In this document: positions 54,225 through 64,000 of the stretch, piece by piece
How the letters are laid out: every line of letters starts with the position of its first letter
Position numbering within the stretch: position 1 is the stretch's first letter
NCBI GenBank assembly: GCA_040905865.1
Contig: JBBDQU010000081.1
Location: 1-64,000, forward strand
DNA from: Alphaproteobacteria bacterium
GTDB taxonomy: Bacteria > Pseudomonadota > Alphaproteobacteria > UBA8366 > GCA-2717185
Length of the DNA stretch: 64,000 nucleotides
Direction: 5' to 3'
The notes under the pieces: model-generated
Database searches by the model: none
Told to the model about the DNA's origin: nothing
Seen by the model: only the letters and a program-made list of their open reading frames with translations
Position numbers and translations under genes: made by a program

Positions 54225-54782
54225 TTGGCTTCAATGACGCCTGTCTCCGAGATCGCCAGCCGGTACGCTGCCGCGCTGTTTGATTTGGCGGATGATCAGG
54301 GATTGCTGGACACAGTTGCCGGCGATCTGGCGCGGCTCACAGCCGCCGTGGAAGAAAGTACGGACCTGCAGCGCGTCCTGCGCAGCCCCGTCCTGGATCG
54401 CAACGATCAGGGCAAGGCAATTGCGGCGATCCTTGAAAAGATGGAAGTTTCCGATCTGACGCGTAAATTCGTCGGCCTGATCGCAAAGAACCGCCGATTG
54501 TTTGCGCTGACCGAGATGATAGAAGGTTTTCTGGCGGAACTGGCGCGCCGCCGCGGTGAAATCTCCGCGGAGGTCACTGCTGCAAGACCGTTGAGCGACG
54601 CGCAGGTCAGCGCATTGCAGGAAACCCTGCAGAAATCGCTTGGCGGCAAGGTAACGGTTGCGCCGCAGGTCGATCCGGGTTTGATTGGCGGCCTGATCGT
54701 CAGGGTCGGCAGTCAGATGATAGATACGTCGCTGCGCACGCAGCTGAACAAATTGCAACTTGCGATGAAGGGTACGAGCTGA
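54225..54782 (+). CDS. atpH: ATP synthase F1 subunit delta
   Basis: A 185-residue stalk subunit linking F1 to the membrane sector. The N-terminal [19 protein letters not shown] and C-terminal [30 protein letters not shown] are diagnostic. I chose the TTG at 54225 as start: an AGGGGG lies seven bases upstream of it, whereas the in-frame ATG at 54234 would be 16 bases away; the family also usually begins Met-Ala. First gene of the F1 operon; the F0 genes are elsewhere. Confidence 0.9.
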   Translation: MASMTPVSEIASRYAAALFDLADDQGLLDTVAGDLARLTAAVEESTDLQRVLRSPVLDRNDQGKAIAAILEKMEVSDLTRKFVGLIAKNRRLFALTEMIEGFLAELARRRGEISAEVTAARPLSDAQVSALQETLQKSLGGKVTVAPQVDPGLIGGLIVRVGSQMIDTSLRTQLNKLQLAMKGTS

Positions 54783-56311
54783 TGGATATCCGCGCGGCCG
54801 AAATTTCCTCAATCATCAAGGATCAGATCGCCGGATTCGGCGTCGAGGCAGATGTCGCCGAAGTCGGCCAGGTCATCTCCGTCGGCGACGGGGTGGCCCG
54901 GGTCTACGGCCTTGACAACGTCCAGGCCGGTGAGATGGTCGAGTTTCCCGGTGGCATCAGCGGCATGGCGCTGAACCTGGAAACCGACAATGTCGGCGTC
55001 GTTATTTTCGGCAGTGACCGGGATATCGGTGAAGGCGACATCGTCAAACGGACCGGCTCCATCGTCGACGTTCCCGCGGGCAAGGGTCTGCTCGGGCGCG
55101 TTGTCGACGGTCTCGGCAACCCGATTGACGGCAAGGGACCGATCGTTTCCGAAGAACGCCGCCGCGTCGAGGTCAAGGCCCCCGGCATCATCCCGCGCAA
55201 ATCGGTGCACGAACCCGTGCAGACCGGCCTGAAGGCGCTGGATGCGCTGGTGCCCGTCGGTCGGGGACAACGTGAACTGATCATCGGCGACCGCCAGACC
55301 GGCAAGACCGCCGTGGCAATCGATACCATCATCAACCAGAAAACGATCAACGCCGGCGACGACGAATCGAAGAAGCTGTATTGCGTCTATGTCGCAATCG
55401 GCCAGAAACGTTCGACCGTCGCCCAGGTTGTCAAGATTCTCGAAGAAAAAGGCGCGCTGGAATACACCATCGTCGTCGCCGCCACGGCGTCCGACCCGGC
55501 GCCGCTTCAGTTCCTGGCGCCCTATACGGGCTGCGCCATGGGCGAATACTTCCGGGACAATGGCATGCATGCCGTCATCATCTATGACGATCTGTCGAAA
55601 CAGGCTGTCGCCTATCGCCAGATGTCGCTGCTGCTGCGCCGCCCGCCGGGCCGTGAAGCCTATCCCGGCGACGTCTTCTATCTGCATTCGCGTCTGCTGG
55701 AGCGCGCGGCGAAGCTGAACGAGGACCACGGCCTTGGTTCGCTGACCGCACTGCCGGTCATTGAGACCCAGGCCAGTGACGTGTCGGCCTATATCCCGAC
55801 CAACGTGATTTCGATTACCGACGGCCAGATCTTCCTGGAAACGGAACTCTTCTATAAAGGCGTCCGTCCGGCGATCAACGTCGGCCTGTCGGTGTCCCGC
55901 GTCGGCTCTTCCGCCCAGATCAAGGCAATGAAGCAGGTCGCCGGTTCGATCAAGCTCGAGCTCGCCCAGTATCGTGAAATGGAAGCCTTCTCACAGTTCG
56001 CGTCGGATCTCGATCCGGTCACCCAGCGCCTGCTGGCGCGCGGTGCGCGACTGACCGAACTGCTGAAACAGGCCCAGTACAGCCCGCTGGCGGTCGAGGA
56101 ACAGGTTGTTTCGATTTTCGCGGGCGTGAACGGCTTCCTCGACACGCTGGCTGTCAGCGCCATCAACCGGTACGAGACCGCCCTGCTGGAACATTTCCAC
56201 ACCGATCATGTGGACGTCCTGACGGCAATCCGAACCGAAGGCGAAATCAGCGATGACACGCGACAGAAGCTGACGGACATAATCGGCGCATTCACCAAAG
56301 GGTTCGTCTAG
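54782..56311 (+). CDS. atpA: ATP synthase F1 subunit alpha
   Basis: The 509-residue alpha subunit, forming with beta the catalytic hexamer. The P-loop-like [15 protein letters not shown] lies near residues 169-183, and the alpha/beta signature [14 protein letters not shown] near 362. The start codon overlaps the atpH stop by one base (TGATG). Length is standard. Confidence 0.97.
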   Translation: MDIRAAEISSIIKDQIAGFGVEADVAEVGQVISVGDGVARVYGLDNVQAGEMVEFPGGISGMALNLETDNVGVVIFGSDRDIGEGDIVKRTGSIVDVPAGKGLLGRVVDGLGNPIDGKGPIVSEERRRVEVKAPGIIPRKSVHEPVQTGLKALDALVPVGRGQRELIIGDRQTGKTAVAIDTIINQKTINAGDDESKKLYCVYVAIGQKRSTVAQVVKILEEKGALEYTIVVAATASDPAPLQFLAPYTGCAMGEYFRDNGMHAVIIYDDLSKQAVAYRQMSLLLRRPPGREAYPGDVFYLHSRLLERAAKLNEDHGLGSLTALPVIETQASDVSAYIPTNVISITDGQIFLETELFYKGVRPAINVGLSVSRVGSSAQIKAMKQVAGSIKLELAQYREMEAFSQFASDLDPVTQRLLARGARLTELLKQAQYSPLAVEEQVVSIFAGVNGFLDTLAVSAINRYETALLEHFHTDHVDVLTAIRTEGEISDDTRQKLTDIIGAFTKGFV

Positions 56312-56358
56312 GCCCCGACGGGAAGACGGCAGTAAAGGCGTAGGGGACTCGGGCCGCG

Positions 56359-58709
<2,351 letters not shown>

Positions 58710-58738
58710 GGCTTGACTGGTAAACGGAGCGGAACGTA

Positions 58739-59152
58739 ATGGCCGATACCCTGGAACTGGAACTCGTCTCGCCCGAGAAACTGCTGATGACGCAGGCCGT
58801 TGAAATGGTCGTCATCCCGGGCGAAGAAGGTGATTTTGGCGTTCTTCCGGGACACGCGCCGATGATTTCGACCATCCGGCCCGGTACGCTGGCCGTTTTC
58901 GATGGCGGCAGTGTCGCGCAGCGTTATTTCCTTGCCGGCGGATTCGCCGAGGTCACGACCGAACGCTGCACGATTCTGGCGGAAGGCGCCATCCGCCTGG
59001 AAGATATTAATCGCGCCGCGCTGGAACAGGAATTGCGCGACCTGCGGGAAAATGCGGGATCCGCCGATAGTGAGACAGCCGCCGTTTCGCTGCAGATTGC
59101 AGAGGCAAAACTGCAGGCGCTGGATTCCCCGACCTATTCAGGGGCCCATTAA
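58739..59152 (+). CDS. atpC: ATP synthase F1 subunit epsilon
   Basis: A 137-residue regulatory subunit of the rotor. The N-terminal beta barrel (LELELVSPEKLLMTQAVEMVVIPGEEGDFGVLPGHAPMIS) is clear and a short two-helix C-terminal part follows. Last gene of the F1 operon. A 6-bp stem ACGGAC/GTCCGT lies just beyond the stop, in the 17-bp gap to the convergent gene; it has no T-run and is a weak terminator candidate. Confidence 0.95.
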   Translation: MADTLELELVSPEKLLMTQAVEMVVIPGEEGDFGVLPGHAPMISTIRPGTLAVFDGGSVAQRYFLAGGFAEVTTERCTILAEGAIRLEDINRAALEQELRDLRENAGSADSETAAVSLQIAEAKLQALDSPTYSGAH

Positions 59153-59169
59153 CACGGACACCTCGTCCG

Positions 59170-59973
59170 TCAGGCTATCATGTTCAGCAGCTCGCCGGGA
59201 TTGGTAAGCCCGACATTTGTCTTGAGTTCCCCGCTTCCCGCCAGTCCGGAACCCAGAGGAATACCGGCCCCGCCGACAGGTCGTCGAAACCGTTCCTGTG
59301 GATCGAAAACCGGATCCGTCCGCCCGATGCTGTTTTCAGACCGTTCAATGGCTGACACGCGCTCGCGTTGACTTTCCTGTTCTTCACGGCGTTCCTCGGC
59401 CAGTTCCTGCTTCGCCTTGACGATAGCGGCATCCGCCTGCGACGCCACGCGCCTGTCCTGACCGGACGGATTGGCCGGCGCCAGCGCTGCCCGCTTCACC
59501 TGTTCCATTTTCCGGATGGTTGCCTGCGGATTGCCGGCTACGGGGCTTACATCGATCGACACCTCGCCGCCCACGGCATACTGCTTGCCATCGGGACCGG
59601 TGACAAAAGTAAAGGATGGCGGCCCGGCAATCGCTCCGCCGGCTGTCGCATGGGCGCGTTCGTGTTCGCGCACCAAGCGGTCCCGTTGCTTCAGTCGTTC
59701 GATCTTGCGTCGATCCGCCTCGGTCAGGCCCTGTTCATCCTCCGCCGATGCGCCGGCCTGTTCATCTGCGGCATCTTCGGCGGCGGCCTCCTCCTGGATT
59801 TCAGGGACGGATTGCGGCGCCAGGCGCGAAACGGGCGGCCCCGGCTGGAACGCCGCAACGGCACGGGACGCGACCTGCGCTTCGGCTTCCGGTGGCGCCA
59901 GATATTTCCCGCCTGCCGCGCCGCGGAGCGGTGCGGTTTGAGGGATCGCGATTGCGTTGGTTACTGACAGCAC
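59170..59973 (-). CDS. Putative metalloprotease (SprA-related / CJM1_0395 family)
   Basis: A 267-residue protein with a long low-complexity N-terminal region (alanine, glutamate, proline rich) and a conserved core near residues 95-180. The core has LVREHERAHATAGGAIAGPPSFTFVTGPDGKQYAVGGEVSIDVSPVAGNP; HERAH is an HExxH-like zinc motif with the E-x-x-H spacing altered to H-E-R-A-H. Such proteins are annotated as putative metalloproteases, but activity is not established. No signal peptide is evident. Convergent with atpC. Confidence 0.78.
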   Translation of the reverse strand: MLSVTNAIAIPQTAPLRGAAGGKYLAPPEAEAQVASRAVAAFQPGPPVSRLAPQSVPEIQEEAAAEDAADEQAGASAEDEQGLTEADRRKIERLKQRDRLVREHERAHATAGGAIAGPPSFTFVTGPDGKQYAVGGEVSIDVSPVAGNPQATIRKMEQVKRAALAPANPSGQDRRVASQADAAIVKAKQELAEERREEQESQRERVSAIERSENSIGRTDPVFDPQERFRRPVGGAGIPLGSGLAGSGELKTNVGLTNPGELLNMIA

Positions 59974-60123
59974 GGCAAATCCTGCGCCCGGCGTTTCCCA
60001 TTCTCAAACGCATTGACGAAACACAACCTGAAATTCGTCAGATTCCCGCCATTCCGCATCACCCGTTTGGGGAGCAATCAAGGACAGGATTCCGCAAAAT
60101 TGTATGAAAATAATAATAAACAG

Positions 60124-60627
60124 TCAATTAACAGCACGACCACGGATTGCCTGACTTTCTGTAAGGGGCTTAAATTCACGAACTACTTCACGGTAAACCT
60201 GCCGTTTGAACGGGATAATCAGTTCGCAAACCTTGCCGATCGGCACCCAGCGCCAGTCGCTGAATTCCGGCACATGCCGGTCCAGGCAGATATCCTCATC
60301 TTCGCCGGTAAAGCGCATGGCGTACCAGCGCTGCGACTGTCCCCGGTACCGTCCGCCCCAGATACGGTGCGAAATATCGAGGGGCAGGTCATAGGAAATC
60401 CAGCGGGGAATTTCGCCGATGATTTCCACCCTGTCGGTGCCGGTTTCCTCTTCCAATTCCCGCAAGGCGGCAATTTCCGGCGACTCCCCGTTTTCGATGC
60501 CCCCCTGCGGCATCTGCCAATCCTGCCGGTCCGTATTGATCCGGTCGCCGACAAAAACCAGCCCATCCGCGTTCAGCATCATGATGCCAACGCATTTCCG
60601 ATAGGGTCGTGGATCACCATCGGTCAT
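60124..60627 (-). CDS. rppH: RNA pyrophosphohydrolase (Nudix)
   Basis: A 167-residue Nudix enzyme that removes pyrophosphate from mRNA 5' ends to start decay. The Nudix box GGIENGESPEIAALRELEEETG occupies residues 42-63 exactly, preceded by RINTDRQDWQMPQ and followed by WISYDLP and GQSQRWYAMRF, all RppH-specific. It follows the polysaccharide deacetylase gene by ten bases, the usual order in this class. The downstream region is T-rich but has no hairpin. Confidence 0.94.
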   Translation of the reverse strand: MTDGDPRPYRKCVGIMMLNADGLVFVGDRINTDRQDWQMPQGGIENGESPEIAALRELEEETGTDRVEIIGEIPRWISYDLPLDISHRIWGGRYRGQSQRWYAMRFTGEDEDICLDRHVPEFSDWRWVPIGKVCELIIPFKRQVYREVVREFKPLTESQAIRGRAVN

Positions 60628-60637
60628 TGCGGCCCCG

Positions 60638-61864
60638 TCATTTCAGTTTTTGGCGATTGACCACCGCCGAGATCGGCGCCAGGGCCAGTCCCATCTCGTT
60701 GAGCCCGCCGATCCAGCGTTTCAGGATTCGCAGCGAAACGGGATAAGGATGCGCGATGACGACGGCGGCGCCTTGCGACCTGGCAATCCGCTCGACCACC
60801 GATAATTGTTGTTCAATACTGGCCCGGCTGGCGACGGCGTCCACCGTTGTATTGCTGACCGCAAGAGGCAGTTTCAGGCCTGGCGCAATCGACGTAATGG
60901 TGCTGACAGTCCGGTCCACCGTATCGACGAACAGCAGCCCCCTGCTCACAAGCTCGCGGAGCACCGGCTGCAGCGCAACCGCACTTCCGGAAAAGCGGTC
61001 ACCCTGGACATTCGTCACGCCGACATATCCCGTCATCCGGCTCAGTATCCAGTCGAGCCGGCGTTTGTTTTCGTCCGGTCGCAAGCCGGTCATCAGGCCG
61101 AACGGTCCCGGGTCATTCCGTGGATATCCCAGCGGCTCCATCGGAATATTGAGAAGCACTTCATGCCCGGCTCCGCGCGCCGCGTCGATCCATTCGTTCA
61201 GCTTGTTCGAAAACGGCTCGAAGGCCAGCGTGACTTCGCCAGGCAATTCCTGGACGGCGCTTTCCGTGGCATTGAAGGACACCCCCAGACCGACGATGAC
61301 AACGGCGACACGCGGGCGCTTTTCCAGTGCGTTGAACGGTCGGGAATAGACGCGCCAGGGCTGGCGGCCATCCTTACCGATAACCGGCAGCATCCCGATG
61401 TCGGTTTTCTCAACCAGTTGCGGATCCGGATGCGGATGCAGGACCGTCGGCGCGGCGCTGGCGGACTCCGGAATTTGCGGCGTGCGGTTCCTTGAACTGC
61501 TTTTTGCCCCTGCCGAATCGTGAGCGGCGTCTCGTTCCGGCGGTTCGTCGTTGGCCAATCGTGACGATGACAGCATGCGGACATTTACCTGCGGCCGGGC
61601 AGCCCGCATTTCATCGGTCACGGCATCCGACGAAAATTCCAGCCAAAGAATGATACCCAGCAAAGTGACTACCGTAAGCCCTGCAACGGCAAGAAGCGTG
61701 TAGAGGGGCAGCCGTTTCTGGAATTCGCTCGGTTTCAGATAGTCGTCGACATCGGAAAAATCGTCCGATTGCGCAGAATCGGACGAATCAGCCCCCTTTC
61801 GCTTCCAGGGAAGCGGAAGGGGGAATTTCGGCAGTGACGGCAGCTTGCGTGAAAGACTGACCAG
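60638..61864 (-). CDS. Divergent polysaccharide deacetylase family protein
   Basis: A protein of about 408 residues. After an acidic cytosolic stretch (DDFSDVDDYLKPSEFQKR) comes one membrane helix (LPLYTLLAVAGLTVVTLLGIILWLEF) and a periplasmic deacetylase-like domain with VIVGLGVSFNATESAVQELPGEVTLAFEPF and LNIPMEPLGYPRNDPGPFGLMTGL. The open frame between the upstream stop (61877) and the helix has no ATG, GTG or TTG; the first TTG (61663) would cut the helix in half. The best candidate is CTG 61864, 8-10 bases after GAGGTAGAG. The ten-base gap to rppH and 19 bp from ctpA indicate one operon. Confidence 0.8.
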   Translation of the reverse strand: MVSLSRKLPSLPKFPLPLPWKRKGADSSDSAQSDDFSDVDDYLKPSEFQKRLPLYTLLAVAGLTVVTLLGIILWLEFSSDAVTDEMRAARPQVNVRMLSSSRLANDEPPERDAAHDSAGAKSSSRNRTPQIPESASAAPTVLHPHPDPQLVEKTDIGMLPVIGKDGRQPWRVYSRPFNALEKRPRVAVVIVGLGVSFNATESAVQELPGEVTLAFEPFSNKLNEWIDAARGAGHEVLLNIPMEPLGYPRNDPGPFGLMTGLRPDENKRRLDWILSRMTGYVGVTNVQGDRFSGSAVALQPVLRELVSRGLLFVDTVDRTVSTITSIAPGLKLPLAVSNTTVDAVASRASIEQQLSVVERIARSQGAAVVIAHPYPVSLRILKRWIGGLNEMGLALAPISAVVNRQKLK

Positions 61865-61883
61865 AGCGTCTCTACCTCAACGG

Positions 61884-63191
61884 TTAATTGGCGGCTTGCT
61901 CACGGTAAAGCGCGATTCCCTGTAACAGGTCAATCGCCCTGACCAGTTGGTAATCGAAGGGCTTTTCGACCGCGTCCGATTCAGTTGCTTCTACTGTACC
62001 CTCCGGGGTTTGGCTTCCTTCATTCTCATTCCGCAATGACCCCAGCAAATCCCTCTCCGAGCGGCCGGGTCGATTATTGACCAGGGGTTCGAGCTTCGAT
62101 GGCGTCACTTCGATATCCGGTTCAATGCCAAGGGCCTGAATGGACCGGCCCGACGGCGTATAGTACCGCTGCGTCGTGAGCTTCATCGCGCCGCTGCCGC
62201 TAAGCGGAATAATCGTCTGCACCGACCCCTTCCCGAAACTCTTGGTTCCCAGGACGATCGCCCGCTTGTGATCCTGCAGAGCGCCCGCGACGATTTCCGA
62301 CGCGGATGCGGACCCGCCATTGATCAGCACGACAATCGGCAGCCCCTTGGCGAGATCACCCGGCCGGGCGTGAAACCGCTGGCTGTTTTCCTCGACACGC
62401 CCGCGCGTGGAAACAATTTCGCCCCGGTCCAGAAAATCGTCGGAAACGGCGACTGCCTGATCCAGCAATCCTCCCGGATTGTTTCGCAGGTCAAGAATAT
62501 ATCCGCGAATATTGCCTTCGCCGATTTCCTCGTTCAGTTCGGCCAATGCTTCCTGCACGCCCGTATCGGTCTGCTGGCTGAAAGTGGTCACGCGGATGTA
62601 GCCGATATTGCCTTCCGCGCGGTACCGAACCGATTTGATGCGGATATTGTCGCGCGTGATCGTGACATCGAAGGGCTCGGTATCCTTGCGCAGGATCATC
62701 AGCTTGATTTCCGTCCCGACCCGCCCCCGCATTTTCTCAACGGCCTCGCTCAGATTAAGGCCCTGAACCGTCACGCCGTCGATTTGCGAAATAAGGTCTC
62801 CCGGTTCAAGCCCGGCCTTGTGCGCCGGCGTATCGTCGATCGGCGAGACGACCTTGACGTAGCCGTCCTCCATCGTCACTTCGATCCCCAGACCGCCGAA
62901 TTCTCCCTTGGTCTGCACCTGCATGTCGCTGAAGGTCTTCTTGTCGAGGTAGCTGGAATGGGGATCCAGACTCTGCAACATGCCCTGGATCGCCGCCTCG
63001 ACCAGTTCCTTGTCGGAAACCTCTTCGACATACGATGCCCGGACACGTTCGAACACGTCACCGAACTGTTCCAGTAACCGGTAAATTTCCGTCTTGTCTG
63101 TTTTTTCCGGCGCAGCGGCAAATGCCGGTGCGGACATAAAATAAGCCACGACCCCGACAGCAAGGATCGTTTTGCCAAATATCGCTTTCAT
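61884..63191 (-). CDS. ctpA: S41-family C-terminal processing peptidase
   Basis: A 435-residue periplasmic serine protease. A signal peptide ends near APAFAA (residue 26). A PDZ domain covers about residues 95-170 (GGLGIEVTMEDG...SPIDDTPAHKAGLEPGDLISQIDG), and the catalytic domain has YILDLRNNPGGLL, the nucleophile region GGSASASEIV (292-301) and the general-base lysine in KSFGKGSVQT (K321). Probable role in processing cell-wall enzymes. Its ATG overlaps the envC-like stop (ATGA). Confidence 0.95.
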   Translation of the reverse strand: MKAIFGKTILAVGVVAYFMSAPAFAAAPEKTDKTEIYRLLEQFGDVFERVRASYVEEVSDKELVEAAIQGMLQSLDPHSSYLDKKTFSDMQVQTKGEFGGLGIEVTMEDGYVKVVSPIDDTPAHKAGLEPGDLISQIDGVTVQGLNLSEAVEKMRGRVGTEIKLMILRKDTEPFDVTITRDNIRIKSVRYRAEGNIGYIRVTTFSQQTDTGVQEALAELNEEIGEGNIRGYILDLRNNPGGLLDQAVAVSDDFLDRGEIVSTRGRVEENSQRFHARPGDLAKGLPIVVLINGGSASASEIVAGALQDHKRAIVLGTKSFGKGSVQTIIPLSGSGAMKLTTQRYYTPSGRSIQALGIEPDIEVTPSKLEPLVNNRPGRSERDLLGSLRNENEGSQTPEGTVEATESDAVEKPFDYQLVRAIDLLQGIALYREQAAN

Positions 63192-64000
63192 CCACGCACC
63201 TTTTGATTACCAGCCGCTAGCCACGGCGATGGGTTGATCGGTTGACCGTTCCGGCGAAGTTCCAAATATAGTGTTGGCTGGCCATCATTTCGAGGGCCCA
63301 TTGCACCAATAGGCTCACCGGCCAGGACCCATTGGCCGGCATTCGTATCGATCCTTCCCAATCCGGCCAGCAATGTATGATATCCGCCCCGATGCTCGAT
63401 AATGAGGATTTGCCCGTAATTGCGAAACGGGCCGGCGAAGACAATCTTTCCGTCGAAAGGCGCCACAACCTGCCCCAAAGGCCGCGCCTCCAGCCGGACA
63501 CCCCGCGCCGTATTCCCGAAATCGAGCGATTCGCCATATCGGCCCACAATCTGCCCCGCAATTGGCAGCGTCACAGGCCCGTTTTCGGGGAAATCCCGCA
63601 GGCCGACAGGCGGTTCGGTCGCATTTCTGCCGGCCTCGGGCGGTAATGCCGCTTCCTGCGGCTCCGGCGGCGGCGGGCGCAATGCGGGGCGGGGCGGGCG
63701 CGGCGCGTTTGCAGGAGTCTGCAGGCGCGCCATCAGGTCCTTTATGTCGCCGGCCTTTGCCGCAAGGGCGCGCATCTTTTCCGCATTCTCCCGGTAAGCC
63801 GCATCCGTATCCCGGCGCAATGCATTCTTGCGGTCCAGCAGCCGGCGCAATCTCGCGCGCTCATTGTCAAGCGAATCGCCGGCCCTGCGCAGGCTCAGTA
63901 ACTTTCCCGCGATGTCGCGTTTCACCATGACCAGCCCTTCAATCTCCCTGGACAGGTCTTCGACACGTTCGCCCATGCGCGGCACCGCAATCCGCAACAA
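63188..64000 (-). CDS. EnvC-like murein hydrolase activator (M23 domain), 3' part
   Basis: The C-terminal 270 residues of a periplasmic coiled-coil/LytM protein; the N-terminus lies beyond the right edge. A coiled coil (LSREIEGLVMVKRDIAGKLLSLRR...) is followed by a proline-rich linker and a degenerate M23 domain (GVRLEARPLGQVVAPFDGKIVFAGPFRNYGQILIIEHRGGYHTLLAGLG). Several zinc-ligand positions of active LytM enzymes are replaced, which is normal for EnvC-type activators. Its order with ctpA is conserved. Confidence 0.9.
   Translation of the reverse strand: MLRIAVPRMGERVEDLSREIEGLVMVKRDIAGKLLSLRRAGDSLDNERARLRRLLDRKNALRRDTDAAYRENAEKMRALAAKAGDIKDLMARLQTPANAPRPPRPALRPPPPEPQEAALPPEAGRNATEPPVGLRDFPENGPVTLPIAGQIVGRYGESLDFGNTARGVRLEARPLGQVVAPFDGKIVFAGPFRNYGQILIIEHRGGYHTLLAGLGRIDTNAGQWVLAGEPIGAMGPRNDGQPTLYLELRRNGQPINPSPWLAAGNQKVRG

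Noticed and set aside
59154-59170. ACGGAC-ACCTC-GTCCGT hairpin after atpC
   Set aside because: Six-base stem without a T-run, overlapping the stop codon of the convergent gene; too weak to call a terminator.

Overview
The window reads as a chromosomal segment of a GC-rich alphaproteobacterium, most likely of Rhodospirillales type. The evidence is the gene content: an NDUFA12-like complex I factor beside mlaD and a DUF2155 gene, a B12-dependent ribonucleotide reductase (NrdJ), an ethylmalonyl-CoA-pathway dehydrogenase, the order xerC-DUF484-fsa-priA-atpHAGDC, and the order rppH-polysaccharide deacetylase-ctpA-envC. Genes are densely packed, often with 1-4 base overlaps. No rRNA, tRNA or CRISPR array was found.

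Layout. 1-4.7 kb: 5' part of nrdJ (minus), then a plus-strand NDUFA12, two tandem mlaD genes and DUF2155, then a hotdog thioesterase. 4.8-10.6 kb: a broken VOC gene, an M3 peptidase, a probable methylsuccinyl-CoA dehydrogenase, a conserved hypothetical and a UspA protein. 10.6-14.5 kb: a TAXI-type TRAP transporter with a strong intercistronic hairpin. 14.8-19.8 kb: a class III aminotransferase and a complete MCE lipid transporter (mlaE, mlaF, mlaD, PqiC-like lipoprotein). 20-25 kb: apt, a creatininase-family amidohydrolase, and a two-gene type I secretion exporter with no substrate or outer-membrane channel nearby. 25.2-34 kb: a catabolic block with a D-aminoacylase, D(-)-tartrate dehydratase, serine-glyoxylate aminotransferase, a large FAD/Fe-S D-2-hydroxyacid dehydrogenase, a GntR regulator and a second enolase-superfamily enzyme. 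A TTGTATACAA palindrome in the divergent promoter is a good candidate operator for the GntR protein.

34.1-37.9 kb is the accessory part of the window. It holds a Fic protein with an 11-bp triple repeat at its start, a REP-associated (Y1) transposase bounded by 23-bp inverted repeats with tandem copies of its own 3' end, an AT-rich membrane protein, an orphan ParD antitoxin and about 640 bp of non-coding repeat arrays. 37.9-43.6 kb carries an alpha/beta hydrolase, an MFS transporter with a FAD oxidoreductase, two inverted copies of a ~65-nt palindromic element, a GNAT acetyltransferase and a pair of paralogous three-His cupin proteins.

43.8-48.9 kb: a CaCA cation antiporter, a glycerophosphodiesterase, phosphonoacetate hydrolase (phnA) and AEP transaminase (phnW) with a beta-hydroxyacid dehydrogenase upstream, suggesting scavenging of phosphorus from organic esters and 2-aminoethylphosphonate. 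49-64 kb is core: DUF1491, xerC, DUF484, fsa, priA, the F1 ATP synthase operon, a metalloprotease-like protein, rppH, a divergent polysaccharide deacetylase with no ordinary start codon, ctpA and a 3' part of an envC-like gene.

The least explained structures are non-coding: the transposase element and its solo repeats, the paired palindromic elements at 41.74-41.88 kb, the 10-bp repeat arrays at 37.69-37.83 kb and the perfect 14-bp dyad upstream of the thioesterase.
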